From Pseudomonadota bacterium (GTDB lineage Bacteria; Desulfobacterota; Desulfobacteria; Desulfobacterales; RPRI01), in the NCBI GenBank assembly GCA_018817425.1, contig JAHITX010000024.1, positions 50,841 to 114,840 of the forward strand: a stretch of DNA of 64,000 bases. The letters are read 5' to 3'. Below are positions 9,003 through 17,218 of the stretch, piece after piece. Under the pieces are notes generated by a model. It had not been told where the DNA came from. It saw only the letters and a program-made list of their open reading frames with translations, and did not search any database. The stretch's first letter is position 1. Each line of letters starts with the position of its first letter. The translations under genes were made by a program, and so were the position numbers.

Positions 9003-11281
9003 TGAGCTATTCTATCTTAGATACAATAGGCAACACCCCTCTTGTTGAAATAAAAAAATTAAACCCGAATCCCAAGGTCAAAATTCTTGCCAAGCTTGAA
9101 TACTTTAATCCCGGTGGTTCAATAAAAGACAGAGCAGCTCTTTTTATGATCGAAGAAGGAGAAAAGACGGGAGAGCTTACCCCTGATAAAACCGTAATAG
9201 AGGCAACGAGCGGAAATACAGGCATCGGCCTTGCGTTGGTCTGCTCAATTAGGGGTTACAAACTTCTTCTTACCATGTCGGAATCGGCAAGCATTGAACG
9301 CCAGAAGATATTAAAAGCCCGCGGAGCCGATATCCTTCTTACTCCAGGACATCTTGGTACTGACGGAGCTATTGAAGAAGTATACCGTCTTTGCAGGGAA
9401 AATCCGGCTGCTTATTTCATGACCGATCAATTCAATAATGAGGCAAACTGGAAAGCTCATTATCACACTACAGCGGAAGAAATCTGGAAACAGACGGAAG
9501 GCAAAGTTACGGCAGTTGTTGCAACTCTTGGCACAACCGGCACTGTAATGGGAATTTCGCAAAGGCTTAAGGAATATAATCCGGATATACAAATAATTGC
9601 GGTAGAACCATATCTGGGCCATAAAATCCAGGGCCTTAAAAATATGAAGGAAGCATACCGGCCTGAGATTTATGACAAAAAGCGAATAGATAATATTGTC
9701 AATATTGATGATGAAGAAGCTTTTGAAATGGCAAGACGCCTTGCAAAAGAAGAAGGGTTGTTTGTGGGAATGAGCAGCGGAGCTGCTATGGTGATCGCAC
9801 AAAACAAAGCATCTGAAATGGATGAGGGGACAATAGTTGTAATATTCCCGGACAGCGGAGAAAGATATTTAAGCACTTCACTTTTTACAGTAAAAGAAAA
9901 AATAAACCTTTTGCTTTTTAATACCATTACAAGAAGCAAGGAACCTTTTGAGCCTATTAACCCTGGAAAAGTATCCGTTTATTCCTGCGGGCCGACCGCA
10001 CATGCAAGGATGCATCCGGGAGAGTGCCGCCGTTTTGTGTTTTCGGACCTGTTGTGCCGTTATCTTGAATACAGAGGCTATTTAGTAAAACATATAATGA
10101 ACATAACGGATCTTGACGACAAAACCATAAACGGATCTGAAAAAGCGGGTCTTGAACTATCGGAATTCACCGAAAAGTATATTAATCTGTTTCAGGAAGA
10201 TCTCAAACTTCTTGGAATCAAGCCTGCGGAAAACTATCCAAGGGCTAGTGAACATATTAATGATATGGTTATGCTTGCGGAAAAACTTGTTAAAAAAGGC
10301 TATGCATATGAAAAGCTGCGCTCTTTGTATTTTGATATCTCCAGATTTTCGGATTATGGGAAATTATCGGGAATTGATTTAAATAAAATAAGAATAGGCG
10401 CAACCGTTGATCTTGATGAATATGAAAAGGATAATCCGAGAGATTTTACCCTTATGAAAAGAGCAAAACTTTCTGAGCTTAGACGGGGCATTTATACTGC
10501 AACAGACTGGGGGAATGTCAGACCATCCTGGCATATCCAGTGCGCTGCAATTGCAATGAAATACCTTGGCGAAAGTTTTGATATTCATACAAGCAGCAGG
10601 GAACTCATATTTCCGCATCATGAGAATGAAATTGCCATTTCAAAGGCCTTGACAGGAAAACCTCTTGCGAAATTCTGGATGCACTGCGACAGGGTGCTTG
10701 TTGACGGGAAAAAGGTTGATGAATCAAAAGAGCGGCTTTGTGTTTCAGATCTTGCAGATATGGGCTATACGGGCAGAGAAATAAGATTCTGGCTGATTTC
10801 AACTCACTACAGAAAGCCCATTGTTTTTTCAAGCGAACGGCTTGAAGATGCAAGGAAATCACTGAAAAGACTGGACACATGTGTTCGTGCTTTGCTTGAT
10901 ATCAAAACAGGAGAGCTATATCCTGAAATTGATCAGCTTCTTTATGATATTAAAAGCGGGTTTGCGGGTGCAATGGACGATGATCTTAATATATCTGCCG
11001 CGCTATCTTCCATATTCAAGGTTATAAGAAAGATAAATGTTCTTACTAAAGATAAAAACATAGACGAAACCGGCGCAAAAAAAATTCTGGACACATTTAA
11101 AGATATTGATTCTGTGCTTAATATTTTTGATTTTGGATACTGCTTTCTTGATCCGGAAGTAAAACGTCTTATAGAGGATCGTGATAAGGCAAGAAAAGAA
11201 AAAAAATGGGATGTTGCAGACGATATCCGCAAAAAACTGGAATCAATGGGAGTTGCAATAAGAGACCGGAAAACCAGATAA
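8999..11281 (+). CDS. Cysteine synthase fused to cysteinyl-tRNA synthetase-like domain
   Basis: A 760-residue fusion. Residues 1 to about 295 are a PLP-dependent O-acetylserine sulfhydrylase (CysK/CysM). The PLP lysine is K43 in NPGGSIKDR, the substrate loop is TSGNTG (70-75), and the glycine-rich phosphate loop is LGTTGTVMG. From about residue 305 to the end lies a cysteinyl-tRNA synthetase with VYSCGPT, WHIQCAAI and FPHHENEIA, so the zinc-site cysteine and histidines are kept. Both ATP motifs are altered: HIGH is HPGE (339-342) and KMSKS is KVDES (572-576). Helical C-terminal segments of the CysRS family are present. It may make cysteine and hand it to the tRNA, or the CysRS half may have a changed role. 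No other CysRS lies in the window. Confidence 0.9.
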   Translation: MMSYSILDTIGNTPLVEIKKLNPNPKVKILAKLEYFNPGGSIKDRAALFMIEEGEKTGELTPDKTVIEATSGNTGIGLALVCSIRGYKLLLTMSESASIERQKILKARGADILLTPGHLGTDGAIEEVYRLCRENPAAYFMTDQFNNEANWKAHYHTTAEEIWKQTEGKVTAVVATLGTTGTVMGISQRLKEYNPDIQIIAVEPYLGHKIQGLKNMKEAYRPEIYDKKRIDNIVNIDDEEAFEMARRLAKEEGLFVGMSSGAAMVIAQNKASEMDEGTIVVIFPDSGERYLSTSLFTVKEKINLLLFNTITRSKEPFEPINPGKVSVYSCGPTAHARMHPGECRRFVFSDLLCRYLEYRGYLVKHIMNITDLDDKTINGSEKAGLELSEFTEKYINLFQEDLKLLGIKPAENYPRASEHINDMVMLAEKLVKKGYAYEKLRSLYFDISRFSDYGKLSGIDLNKIRIGATVDLDEYEKDNPRDFTLMKRAKLSELRRGIYTATDWGNVRPSWHIQCAAIAMKYLGESFDIHTSSRELIFPHHENEIAISKALTGKPLAKFWMHCDRVLVDGKKVDESKERLCVSDLADMGYTGREIRFWLISTHYRKPIVFSSERLEDARKSLKRLDTCVRALLDIKTGELYPEIDQLLYDIKSGFAGAMDDDLNISAALSSIFKVIRKINVLTKDKNIDETGAKKILDTFKDIDSVLNIFDFGYCFLDPEVKRLIEDRDKARKEKKWDVADDIRKKLESMGVAIRDRKTR

Positions 11282-11302
11282 AAGTTTTTAACAAGGACTA
11301 CA

Positions 11303-12283
11303 ATGAAACCTCTTTATTTTCCATTTACATATATCAATGATGCTAAAGCAGCAAATATGCGCGCCTGTTTTAAACAGATAACCGTTTATCAACCAGGTTT
11401 TTTGAACCTTTCTGAAAACATGCAAAAACTTTCCGATGAAGGTCTTCTTGATATCCGGGTTCCCGGCAAAGGGGATGAGGCAAAGCTTAAAGCTCTTTTA
11501 AATGAATACAAAGCATGGGCAGAACTTCATCAAAAAAGCGATATGGCTTTTTTAAACGCAACGGAAGAAAAACATCCTTTTTTTGATGAAACATTTCCAT
11601 CACAGCTTGCTTCGCAGATTAAAAAAAATATGGGTGGGAACCAAGAGAAATTAAAAACCGATTTCCTCTTTAATTCAAGATTGTTTCTTGGCATAGCTCA
11701 GGAATATGACCAGCAGCAGGAGGCAATAATAAACAACCTGGCTTCTGTAAGCGAAATGGAGAAAAAGCTTCTAGCAGATTTAACCGATGAAGATGAAAAT
11801 ATATTCAGTAATAGTGTCGGAGCTTTTTTTAAAACAGGCCATGAACCGCAAATATACAAGATAAAAGAAAGACTTGAGGCATGGATATATCTTTTAATAA
11901 ATGATAAGGAAAAACCGTGTTTTTTTATTACAGAAAGCAAAGATACAATTGATTTTATTATAGAAACAAATCCTGATTTTGAAAAAGTTATTGATTTGCA
12001 GAAAATTCCTGTATGCTTTGTCCCGGATATTATGGATAACTGGCAAATTATGCTTGCCAAACAGGTAGAAGGTTTGTTATCGGATAAAAACTTCAAAGTG
12101 AGCAAAGATATTAATAATATCCCTGCTGTTAATAAGACCGAAAGAAACGTATCTTTGAAGATTTTCAGGATAAGCAATAAATCCCGGTACGAATTTTTCC
12201 AAAATATCCTTGCCAAAGATATTGATGTTATACAAAATGACGATAAAATTAATAAATGCATATTAATTGGCATTGTTGAATAA
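11303..12283 (+). CDS. Conserved hypothetical protein, 326 aa
   Basis: I do not recognise a family. The protein starts MKPLYFPFTYINDAKAANM, has no signal peptide or membrane segment, and is rich in Lys, Glu and Asp with predicted helices, so it is probably soluble and cytoplasmic. It begins 21 bp after the cysteine synthase fusion and is likely cotranscribed with it. No catalytic motif, cysteine cluster or nucleotide-binding loop is evident. Codon use matches its neighbours. Its position between the fusion gene and a ferredoxin does not settle its role. Confidence 0.7.
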   Translation: MKPLYFPFTYINDAKAANMRACFKQITVYQPGFLNLSENMQKLSDEGLLDIRVPGKGDEAKLKALLNEYKAWAELHQKSDMAFLNATEEKHPFFDETFPSQLASQIKKNMGGNQEKLKTDFLFNSRLFLGIAQEYDQQQEAIINNLASVSEMEKKLLADLTDEDENIFSNSVGAFFKTGHEPQIYKIKERLEAWIYLLINDKEKPCFFITESKDTIDFIIETNPDFEKVIDLQKIPVCFVPDIMDNWQIMLAKQVEGLLSDKNFKVSKDINNIPAVNKTERNVSLKIFRISNKSRYEFFQNILAKDIDVIQNDDKINKCILIGIVE

Positions 12284-12366
12284 TCCCGTTTATCTTTATG
12301 ATATAACATCAAATAAATTCTATCCCCCGTTTATTTTTTTTTATTCAAAAAAAAGAAGAAGAAGGC

Positions 12367-12395
12367 TTGACTCATATTATCAATTGGTATATGGA
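12367..12395 (+). promoter_or_regulatory. Probable promoter of ferredoxin gene
   Basis: TTGACT (12367-12372), a 17-base spacer and TATGGA (12390-12395) resemble a sigma-70-type promoter about 70 bp before the ferredoxin ATG. An alternative -10, TATATG, lies two bases upstream. Read by eye, not scored. Confidence 0.45.
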
Positions 12396-12464
12396 CTTTG
12401 CCCAATACTATAAAAAATAGCTGAGCAAACTATTTATTGTTCAATATAGAAAGGAGAAAATAAA

Positions 12465-12653
12465 ATGGCTTTTAATCCTATCGTAGATGAAGACAAATGT
12501 CAGGGTTGTGCTGAATGTGTTGATGTATGCCCGGTTGAAGTTTTTGAAATCCAAGATGAGAAATCCGTAGCGGTTAATGCGGAAGAATGTCTCGGTTGCG
12601 AAAGCTGTGTAGAAGTTTGTGAACCAGGCGCAATTACAATTGAAGAAACATAA
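12465..12653 (+). CDS. 2[4Fe-4S] ferredoxin
   Basis: Small (62 residue) clostridial-type electron carrier. Two cluster motifs are visible: CQGCAECVDVCPVE and CLGCESCVEVCEPGA. Each gives C-x2-C-x2-C-x3-C, although the usual Pro after the last Cys of the second motif is replaced by Glu. The protein is very acidic. A strong aaaggaga ribosome-binding site precedes the ATG. It has its own promoter-like sequence upstream and a hairpin terminator downstream, so it is probably a monocistronic, highly expressed gene. The redox partner is unknown. Confidence 0.95.
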   Translation: MAFNPIVDEDKCQGCAECVDVCPVEVFEIQDEKSVAVNAEECLGCESCVEVCEPGAITIEET

Positions 12654-12660
12654 TTATTAA

Positions 12661-12705
12661 AGCCCCCGGTTTATATACCGTTTTAAAAGCCGGGGGACTT
12701 TGATT
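12661..12705 (+). terminator. Rho-independent terminator after ferredoxin
   Basis: The stem cccccgg (12663-12669) pairs with ccggggg (12690-12696) around an A+T-rich loop that can pair further, followed by a T-rich tract. It lies 10 bp after the ferredoxin stop. Confidence 0.75.
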
Positions 12706-13025
12706 TTATTCTTTATACTCCAATCGTAATAATTTTGTAAAAAGATCGGGCTGTCGAAGAGTTTGCTGAAATATACGTATTAATATTGCAATAAATTTTA
12801 TATATTCAACATGGCAGTTATTGTGCTTCTTGACTTTTTAAGAAGCTGTAGAGAAACAAACACTTTTTTTTTGAGCAGCATGTCTTGATTTGTATTGGTG
12901 TCTTCAATTTACATCTGCTCAATTTGTGATCTGATTTTTGCTAATCAGATTCAAAAGGGGGTTTTTGTCTTTTCCAATATAGCGTTATCTTACTTTCCAT
13001 TCAGATTAATAATCACCTATAAATA
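12706..13025. promoter_or_regulatory. Non-coding gap before LarA-like gene
   Basis: About 320 bp with no convincing gene. It holds a perfect 8-bp hairpin, atctgatt/aatcagat (12929-12936 and 12943-12950), about 75 bp before the next start codon, and a smaller gcttctt/aagaagc hairpin near 12830. Either could be an operator or an RNA structure; neither is recognised. Confidence 0.35.
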
Positions 13026-14300
13026 ATGTTATCTTTAGACACTGTTATATATCCGGAGACAGCTCTCGTATCACAGAAGCTGTATAAATCACCTGTAAAT
13101 GATATTAAAAGCGAGCTTGAATCCGCCTTTTCCACTATATCTTTTTCCGGTAAAATCAAACCGGGAGAAACTGTTGCTGTTGCTGTGGGCAGCAGGGGAA
13201 TAGATAAAATAGATTCAGTTGTTTATAGCTGTGCAAGATTTCTTGAAAATCTTGGATTAAAGCCTTTTATAATTCCGGCTATGGGAAGTCATGGCGGGGC
13301 AAATGCCGAAGGCCAGAAAAATATACTTGAAAAACTAAAAATAAGTGAAGGCGCAATTGGAATTCCGGTTTGTCCGGACATGGAAACAGATAGCATCGGC
13401 AAACTATCTTGTGGTTTAGATATCAATTTTTCAAAAAAAGCACTTTCAGCCAATCATATTGTTATAATCAACAGAATTAAACCTCATACAAAATTTACGG
13501 CTGATATTGAAAGCGGGCTTTGTAAAATGCTTGCCATAGGGCTTGGAAAAGAAAAAGGTGCGTCGGCTTTTCACAATTTTGCTGTACAACACGGCTTTGG
13601 TATTATTGAAGAAACTGCCGATTATATTATTAACAAACTAAATATCTTGTTTGGAATCGCTCTTATAGAAGACGGTTATGGTAACCTTTCAAAGATTGAG
13701 GTGATACAACCCCACAATATTATTAGTCGCGAAAAAGAGCTTTTAATACAGGCAAGAAATATGATGGGAAGTATTGCCTTTGATTTTCTTGATCTTCTGA
13801 TCATTGATTTTTTCGGAAAGGATATAAGCGGCATAGGCATGGATTCCAATATCACAGGAAGGCACAGAGATATTGTCGGAGATTTTTATACTTCTCCTCA
13901 TGCAAAGCGAATTTTTGTAAGAGATTTCTCTCCCGGTTCTGATGGAAACGGTAATGGAATAGGACTTGCCGATATAACTACTACCCGCCTTGTAAACAGC
14001 CTTGATATGAATAAAACATACACCAATGCCATAGCGGCCATTTCCCCGGAAAAAGCTGCTATCCCGATTCATTTCGGCACAGACCGCAAATGCCTTGAGG
14101 TTTGTGCAAAAACACTCGGCCTTGAATCATTGCAAGATTGCCGCATTGTAAGAATAAGAGATACCAAACACCTTGATCTGATACAGGTTTCAAAAGCTCT
14201 TGAAGAAGAAATTGAATCAAACCCCGATTTAAAAAGGGTTTCAGATTGGGAGCCGTTTAAATTTGATGGCAACGATAATCTTGTTTCCTTGTCACATTAA
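13026..14300 (+). CDS. LarA-like (DUF2088) protein
   Basis: A 424-residue protein related to the N-terminal domain of nickel-pincer lactate racemase LarA. Signatures are the GETVAVAVGSRGIDK strand-loop near residue 50, PAMGSHGGA near 85, and the KPHTKF and GLCKMLAIGLGKEKGA segments. Characterised LarA family members racemise or epimerise 2-hydroxyacids, but many DUF2088 homologues have unknown substrates. No larB, larC or larE maturation gene is in the window, so nickel-cofactor use cannot be claimed. It is monocistronic, with a weak ribosome-binding site before the ATG. An isomerase or oxidoreductase role is possible. Confidence 0.75.
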   Translation: MLSLDTVIYPETALVSQKLYKSPVNDIKSELESAFSTISFSGKIKPGETVAVAVGSRGIDKIDSVVYSCARFLENLGLKPFIIPAMGSHGGANAEGQKNILEKLKISEGAIGIPVCPDMETDSIGKLSCGLDINFSKKALSANHIVIINRIKPHTKFTADIESGLCKMLAIGLGKEKGASAFHNFAVQHGFGIIEETADYIINKLNILFGIALIEDGYGNLSKIEVIQPHNIISREKELLIQARNMMGSIAFDFLDLLIIDFFGKDISGIGMDSNITGRHRDIVGDFYTSPHAKRIFVRDFSPGSDGNGNGIGLADITTTRLVNSLDMNKTYTNAIAAISPEKAAIPIHFGTDRKCLEVCAKTLGLESLQDCRIVRIRDTKHLDLIQVSKALEEEIESNPDLKRVSDWEPFKFDGNDNLVSLSH

Positions 14301-14385
14301 TTAAGATTACATTGGCAATCTCTATATGATGTTATGTTCTTTGATTTCTTGATATCTATTGGCAAATAAAGAAGTAGAGGCTTTT

Positions 14386-14859
14386 TTATTTAATAAACAG
14401 CCTCATTGTCTCCGGTGAAGATATAAAACCTGCTTTTTCATAAATTGGCTTACCAGCATCACTCGCATTGAGAATAACCCGACGGATTCCATTTTTTTTA
14501 CAATATTGAATTGCTCTATCAACTATCATCTGCGCACATTTATTCTGCCGATGGCTCTTTTCTGTGTACATGCTATGCAAGTATGCAATGTTATGACTTA
14601 AATCGGATGGAACAGGAACAAAACTTAAGACTGTAATGGCTCCACTGGCAATAATCTCATCATCGTTTTTTATAACCCAGGCCTTACAAACTCCTTCCGG
14701 AATTTGTTTGATGATTTTATCAGCATATGCAGATTCAAGTTCCTTGGTTTTAGCAATTTCAATTTTGAGACCTTTTTGTTCCCAAATTTCTTCAAACATT
14801 TTTCTGTGATGGATTGCCAGAATTTGTATGTCTTCAATACTTGCATCCTGAATAATCAT
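14386..14859 (-). CDS. GNAT-family N-acetyltransferase
   Basis: A 157-residue acetyl-CoA-dependent transferase. The acetyl-CoA-binding region is YLHSMYTEKSHRQNKCAQMI, an R/Q-x-x-G/A-like loop in which Asn-Lys replaces the usual Gly residues. The C-terminal NASDAGKPIYEKAGF is typical of GNAT proteins. Its ATG overlaps the TAA of the upstream DUF3786 gene by one base (14859), so the two are coupled. The substrate is unknown. Confidence 0.85.
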   Translation of the reverse strand: MIIQDASIEDIQILAIHHRKMFEEIWEQKGLKIEIAKTKELESAYADKIIKQIPEGVCKAWVIKNDDEIIASGAITVLSFVPVPSDLSHNIAYLHSMYTEKSHRQNKCAQMIVDRAIQYCKKNGIRRVILNASDAGKPIYEKAGFISSPETMRLFIK

Positions 14860-15662
14860 TATCCATGCCTTTGAGCAAGCTTTCCGAACATCACGGCAAG
14901 ACCCGTGCCGATAGTATATACTGATTCAATTGGAAGATTTTTTTCTACGTTAACATCAAAAAAAAGGTTCAGGGTAGACGGCAGACCCTCTTCCGCTTTC
15001 CAGTAGCAAATCAGAAGAGGGACTTTGGGCAATGGATGCAAAACTATCGAAACATCAGATTGATAATGATTTTGAACCTGCTTTCCGTTGAAAACATAGA
15101 CCAGATCTTTAAAAAACTCAGTATAATTGTCTGCAATTTTTTTTAATGGCTCTTCGCAGCGTTTTACAAAAAAACTATCCCACTCTTTTCCTCTTTCAAG
15201 TTCCCGCAAAGGAACCCATGTATCACCCGGAGAGACTCCCTGTGCTTTTAGTACGTAATTAAGCACAGGACCTGCAACCCATTGGTTGATATGGATATCT
15301 GAAGATAACTGCCCCTGCGAATTCACATAAAAGTCTTTCCCCAAAACCTTGATTATCAATTGGCCTTTGATATATCTGCCTCCGGTGCGGTCTGCAGCCG
15401 AAGCCAGATCAATTTCGCTGATTTGCTTTTGAAGCAGGAGTATCCCGTCTTCCTGAGTTTCCGTGGAGGTACCGGATTTTGGGGGTGTGGTACTGCAATA
15501 CTCTTTGGCAATTTCCGGATCGACCTTTGGACAGTCTCCAAGGTTTTTTTCACCTTTAAACACTGCAATGGCAAAAACCAGACAGGTAGCAAAACCGCAT
15601 GCCCGGCAGTTGGATTTGTCAAGTAATTTTAATATTTCAATAGTATTTTCAGGGTGTTTCAT
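14859..15662 (-). CDS. DUF3786 protein with N-terminal Fe-S motif
   Basis: A 267-residue protein of two parts. Residues 10-45 carry a C-x2-C-x4-C-x16-C motif (C19, C22, C27, C44, core NCRACGFATC). It is like the [4Fe-4S] domain of the corrinoid Fe-S protein gamma subunit of acetyl-CoA synthase. The remainder is a DUF3786 domain, including KDFYVNSQGQ and VVL-type strands, with the CYWKAEEGLPSTLNLFFD segment near the C-terminus. DUF3786 is common in anaerobes that use the Wood-Ljungdahl pathway; its role is unknown. The same cysteine spacing occurs in the LuxR regulator encoded upstream (15910-16866). Confidence 0.8.
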   Translation of the reverse strand: MKHPENTIEILKLLDKSNCRACGFATCLVFAIAVFKGEKNLGDCPKVDPEIAKEYCSTTPPKSGTSTETQEDGILLLQKQISEIDLASAADRTGGRYIKGQLIIKVLGKDFYVNSQGQLSSDIHINQWVAGPVLNYVLKAQGVSPGDTWVPLRELERGKEWDSFFVKRCEEPLKKIADNYTEFFKDLVYVFNGKQVQNHYQSDVSIVLHPLPKVPLLICYWKAEEGLPSTLNLFFDVNVEKNLPIESVYTIGTGLAVMFGKLAQRHG

Positions 15663-15789
15663 TTTTTGATATCTCCTTTTATTTAAAAATTCAGGTTGGC
15701 CGTGTGATTCTGTGCAAAACCTGCTTATTTATTTGCCTGAGGTCAAAAAGGGAATTTAAACATTGATGTATGAAAGCACAATTAAGCTT

Positions 15790-15840
15790 TGTTTACATCA
15801 CCCAAATGGGGGATTTGGTGTAATTTTTTTTAAAAAAAGG
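15790..15840. other. Hairpin with T8A7 tract between Fe-S genes
   Basis: ccaaat (15802-15807) and atttgg (15813-15818) form a hairpin around five Gs, followed by eight Ts and seven As. The U-run is on the plus strand, where no gene ends, so an ordinary terminator for the leftward LuxR gene is doubtful. It may be a bidirectional terminator or leader structure in front of the DUF3786 gene. Confidence 0.35.
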
Positions 15841-15909
15841 CATGGGACACTACAGCAGGATGAATAATTGCCGGGATTTTTGCTTAATGTAGGGAATAAG
15901 GAGGAGTTA

Positions 15910-16866
15910 TCAATTTTCATCCATAATGTTATACCGTGTCGCCCAGACGGCAGCCTGGGTCCGGTCATTTACTCCAATCTTATTAAAAATGTGGACCACA
16001 TGACTTTTTACGGTGTGGGGGCTGATGCCCAGAATCTTTGCTATTTCAGGGTTTGTGTAACCATTGGTTATATATTTAAGCACCTGGATTTCACGCAGGC
16101 TTAACGGCGGGATGCCCGTTTTTTCATCCGTATCAAAAAAATCAGCAATGGTACTATTGTTACCGGTATCGTTTTTGATACCATTCTCGTCTATTATTGC
16201 ATCTCCCGTGTCAGGTATGCCATTTGTTTCATAGTCGGTTTGTTCAATGTGGTGTGCAGGAAAAGCCGGAGAAGATTCTTCCGGCACATCAAAATCGATT
16301 GTAATAGTAGAAGCAAGATCGCCTTTGTCGTCAAAAACCGGATATACCTTGCTTATGTTGATGGGCGCAGCAAACTCCATACAATAATCGGGCTTGGTTT
16401 CTCCATTACGCAGGGCTGATGCAAACGCCATACATGTGGCATATCCGCATTTTTTACAATTAGTTTTTGGCAGAAGCTTTAAAATGTCGATAACAGAAGG
16501 TGGACGGTATCTTCGATAATCGGGTTGTATAAAATATCGTTTGCGATATAGATCATCAATGTAATCCATCAACTGCTTAAAAAAATCAAGGGCTGCCTGT
16601 TTGTTTAAAAAAGATGCAGCTATCAGCTCTTTGGGATAAAGACTACATTTAATATCATTAAAATTAAACTGTATGTATTCCGGACGATCATGAAACCTGG
16701 CATCGGTCAGGGATGCGTTTATATAGGGGAATATGCTTCTGATGTCGTTTTTCAACTTAAAATAAGCACCCCAGAAGCGAGTTGTCATAACTCCTGATTT
16801 TGAAAGAGAGAAATCTATGAAATCCATATTTAAGTTATACTGAAAGTTCTCTTTGATATTATCCAA
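15910..16866 (-). CDS. LuxR-family regulator with Fe-S cysteine motif
   Basis: A 318-residue transcription factor. The N-terminus (1-120) is unrecognised and mixed alpha/beta. Residues 125-165 carry C137-x2-C140-x4-C145-x16-C162 (core NCKKCGYATC), a probable [4Fe-4S] site identical in spacing to the DUF3786 neighbour. An acidic linker (about 165-250) follows. The C-terminal LuxR/GerE helix-turn-helix (about 252-312) contains LSLREIQVLKYITNG, PEIAKILGISPHTVKSHV and IFNKIGVNDRTQA. No response-regulator receiver domain is present, so sensing is probably by the cluster rather than by phosphorylation. The gene is divergent from tmcDCBA, making that operon the obvious candidate target. Confidence 0.85.
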   Translation of the reverse strand: MDNIKENFQYNLNMDFIDFSLSKSGVMTTRFWGAYFKLKNDIRSIFPYINASLTDARFHDRPEYIQFNFNDIKCSLYPKELIAASFLNKQAALDFFKQLMDYIDDLYRKRYFIQPDYRRYRPPSVIDILKLLPKTNCKKCGYATCMAFASALRNGETKPDYCMEFAAPINISKVYPVFDDKGDLASTITIDFDVPEESSPAFPAHHIEQTDYETNGIPDTGDAIIDENGIKNDTGNNSTIADFFDTDEKTGIPPLSLREIQVLKYITNGYTNPEIAKILGISPHTVKSHVVHIFNKIGVNDRTQAAVWATRYNIMDEN

Positions 16867-17218
16867 CTTGTTAATTATTCATTTTGTTTTTTTAGGCAGG
16901 CAACTATTTAATTTCAAGCGTTTAATTCCATTTTATGTTTTAACGTGATTCCTGAAACCAACACCTGACAATAGATTAAACGAATTTCTTTTATCATCTA
17001 ATATTGTAGAGTTATCAATACCATAATTGAGATTCTATTGGCAACATATATATGATTCTATTGATATTAGTGTATGTTAAAAATATACAGTTTATTAGAA
17101 AGGGCTTTACATAAGGATGGTTTTGAGCTAGAAAAAAGATTTGTATCATTTGATAGAATACAATAAAAGATCAGCCATCATGTAAAATTATAATGGTGTA
17201 GCAGAAGGAGAAATAATA
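16867..17218. promoter_or_regulatory. Divergent promoter region luxR/tmc
   Basis: A 352-bp gap between the Fe-S LuxR gene and tmcD. The 10-mer gattctattg occurs twice in the same orientation (17031-17040 and 17054-17063), 23 bp apart and close to two helical turns, as paired regulator sites often are. A short repeat this size can also arise by chance. A ribosome-binding site (agaaggag, 17202-17209) precedes the tmcD ATG. Confidence 0.4.

Noticed and set aside
14355..17044. tctattggcaa occurring on both sides of the Fe-S gene block
   Set aside because: An 11-mer repeated within 2.7 kb of A+T-rich DNA is expected by chance.
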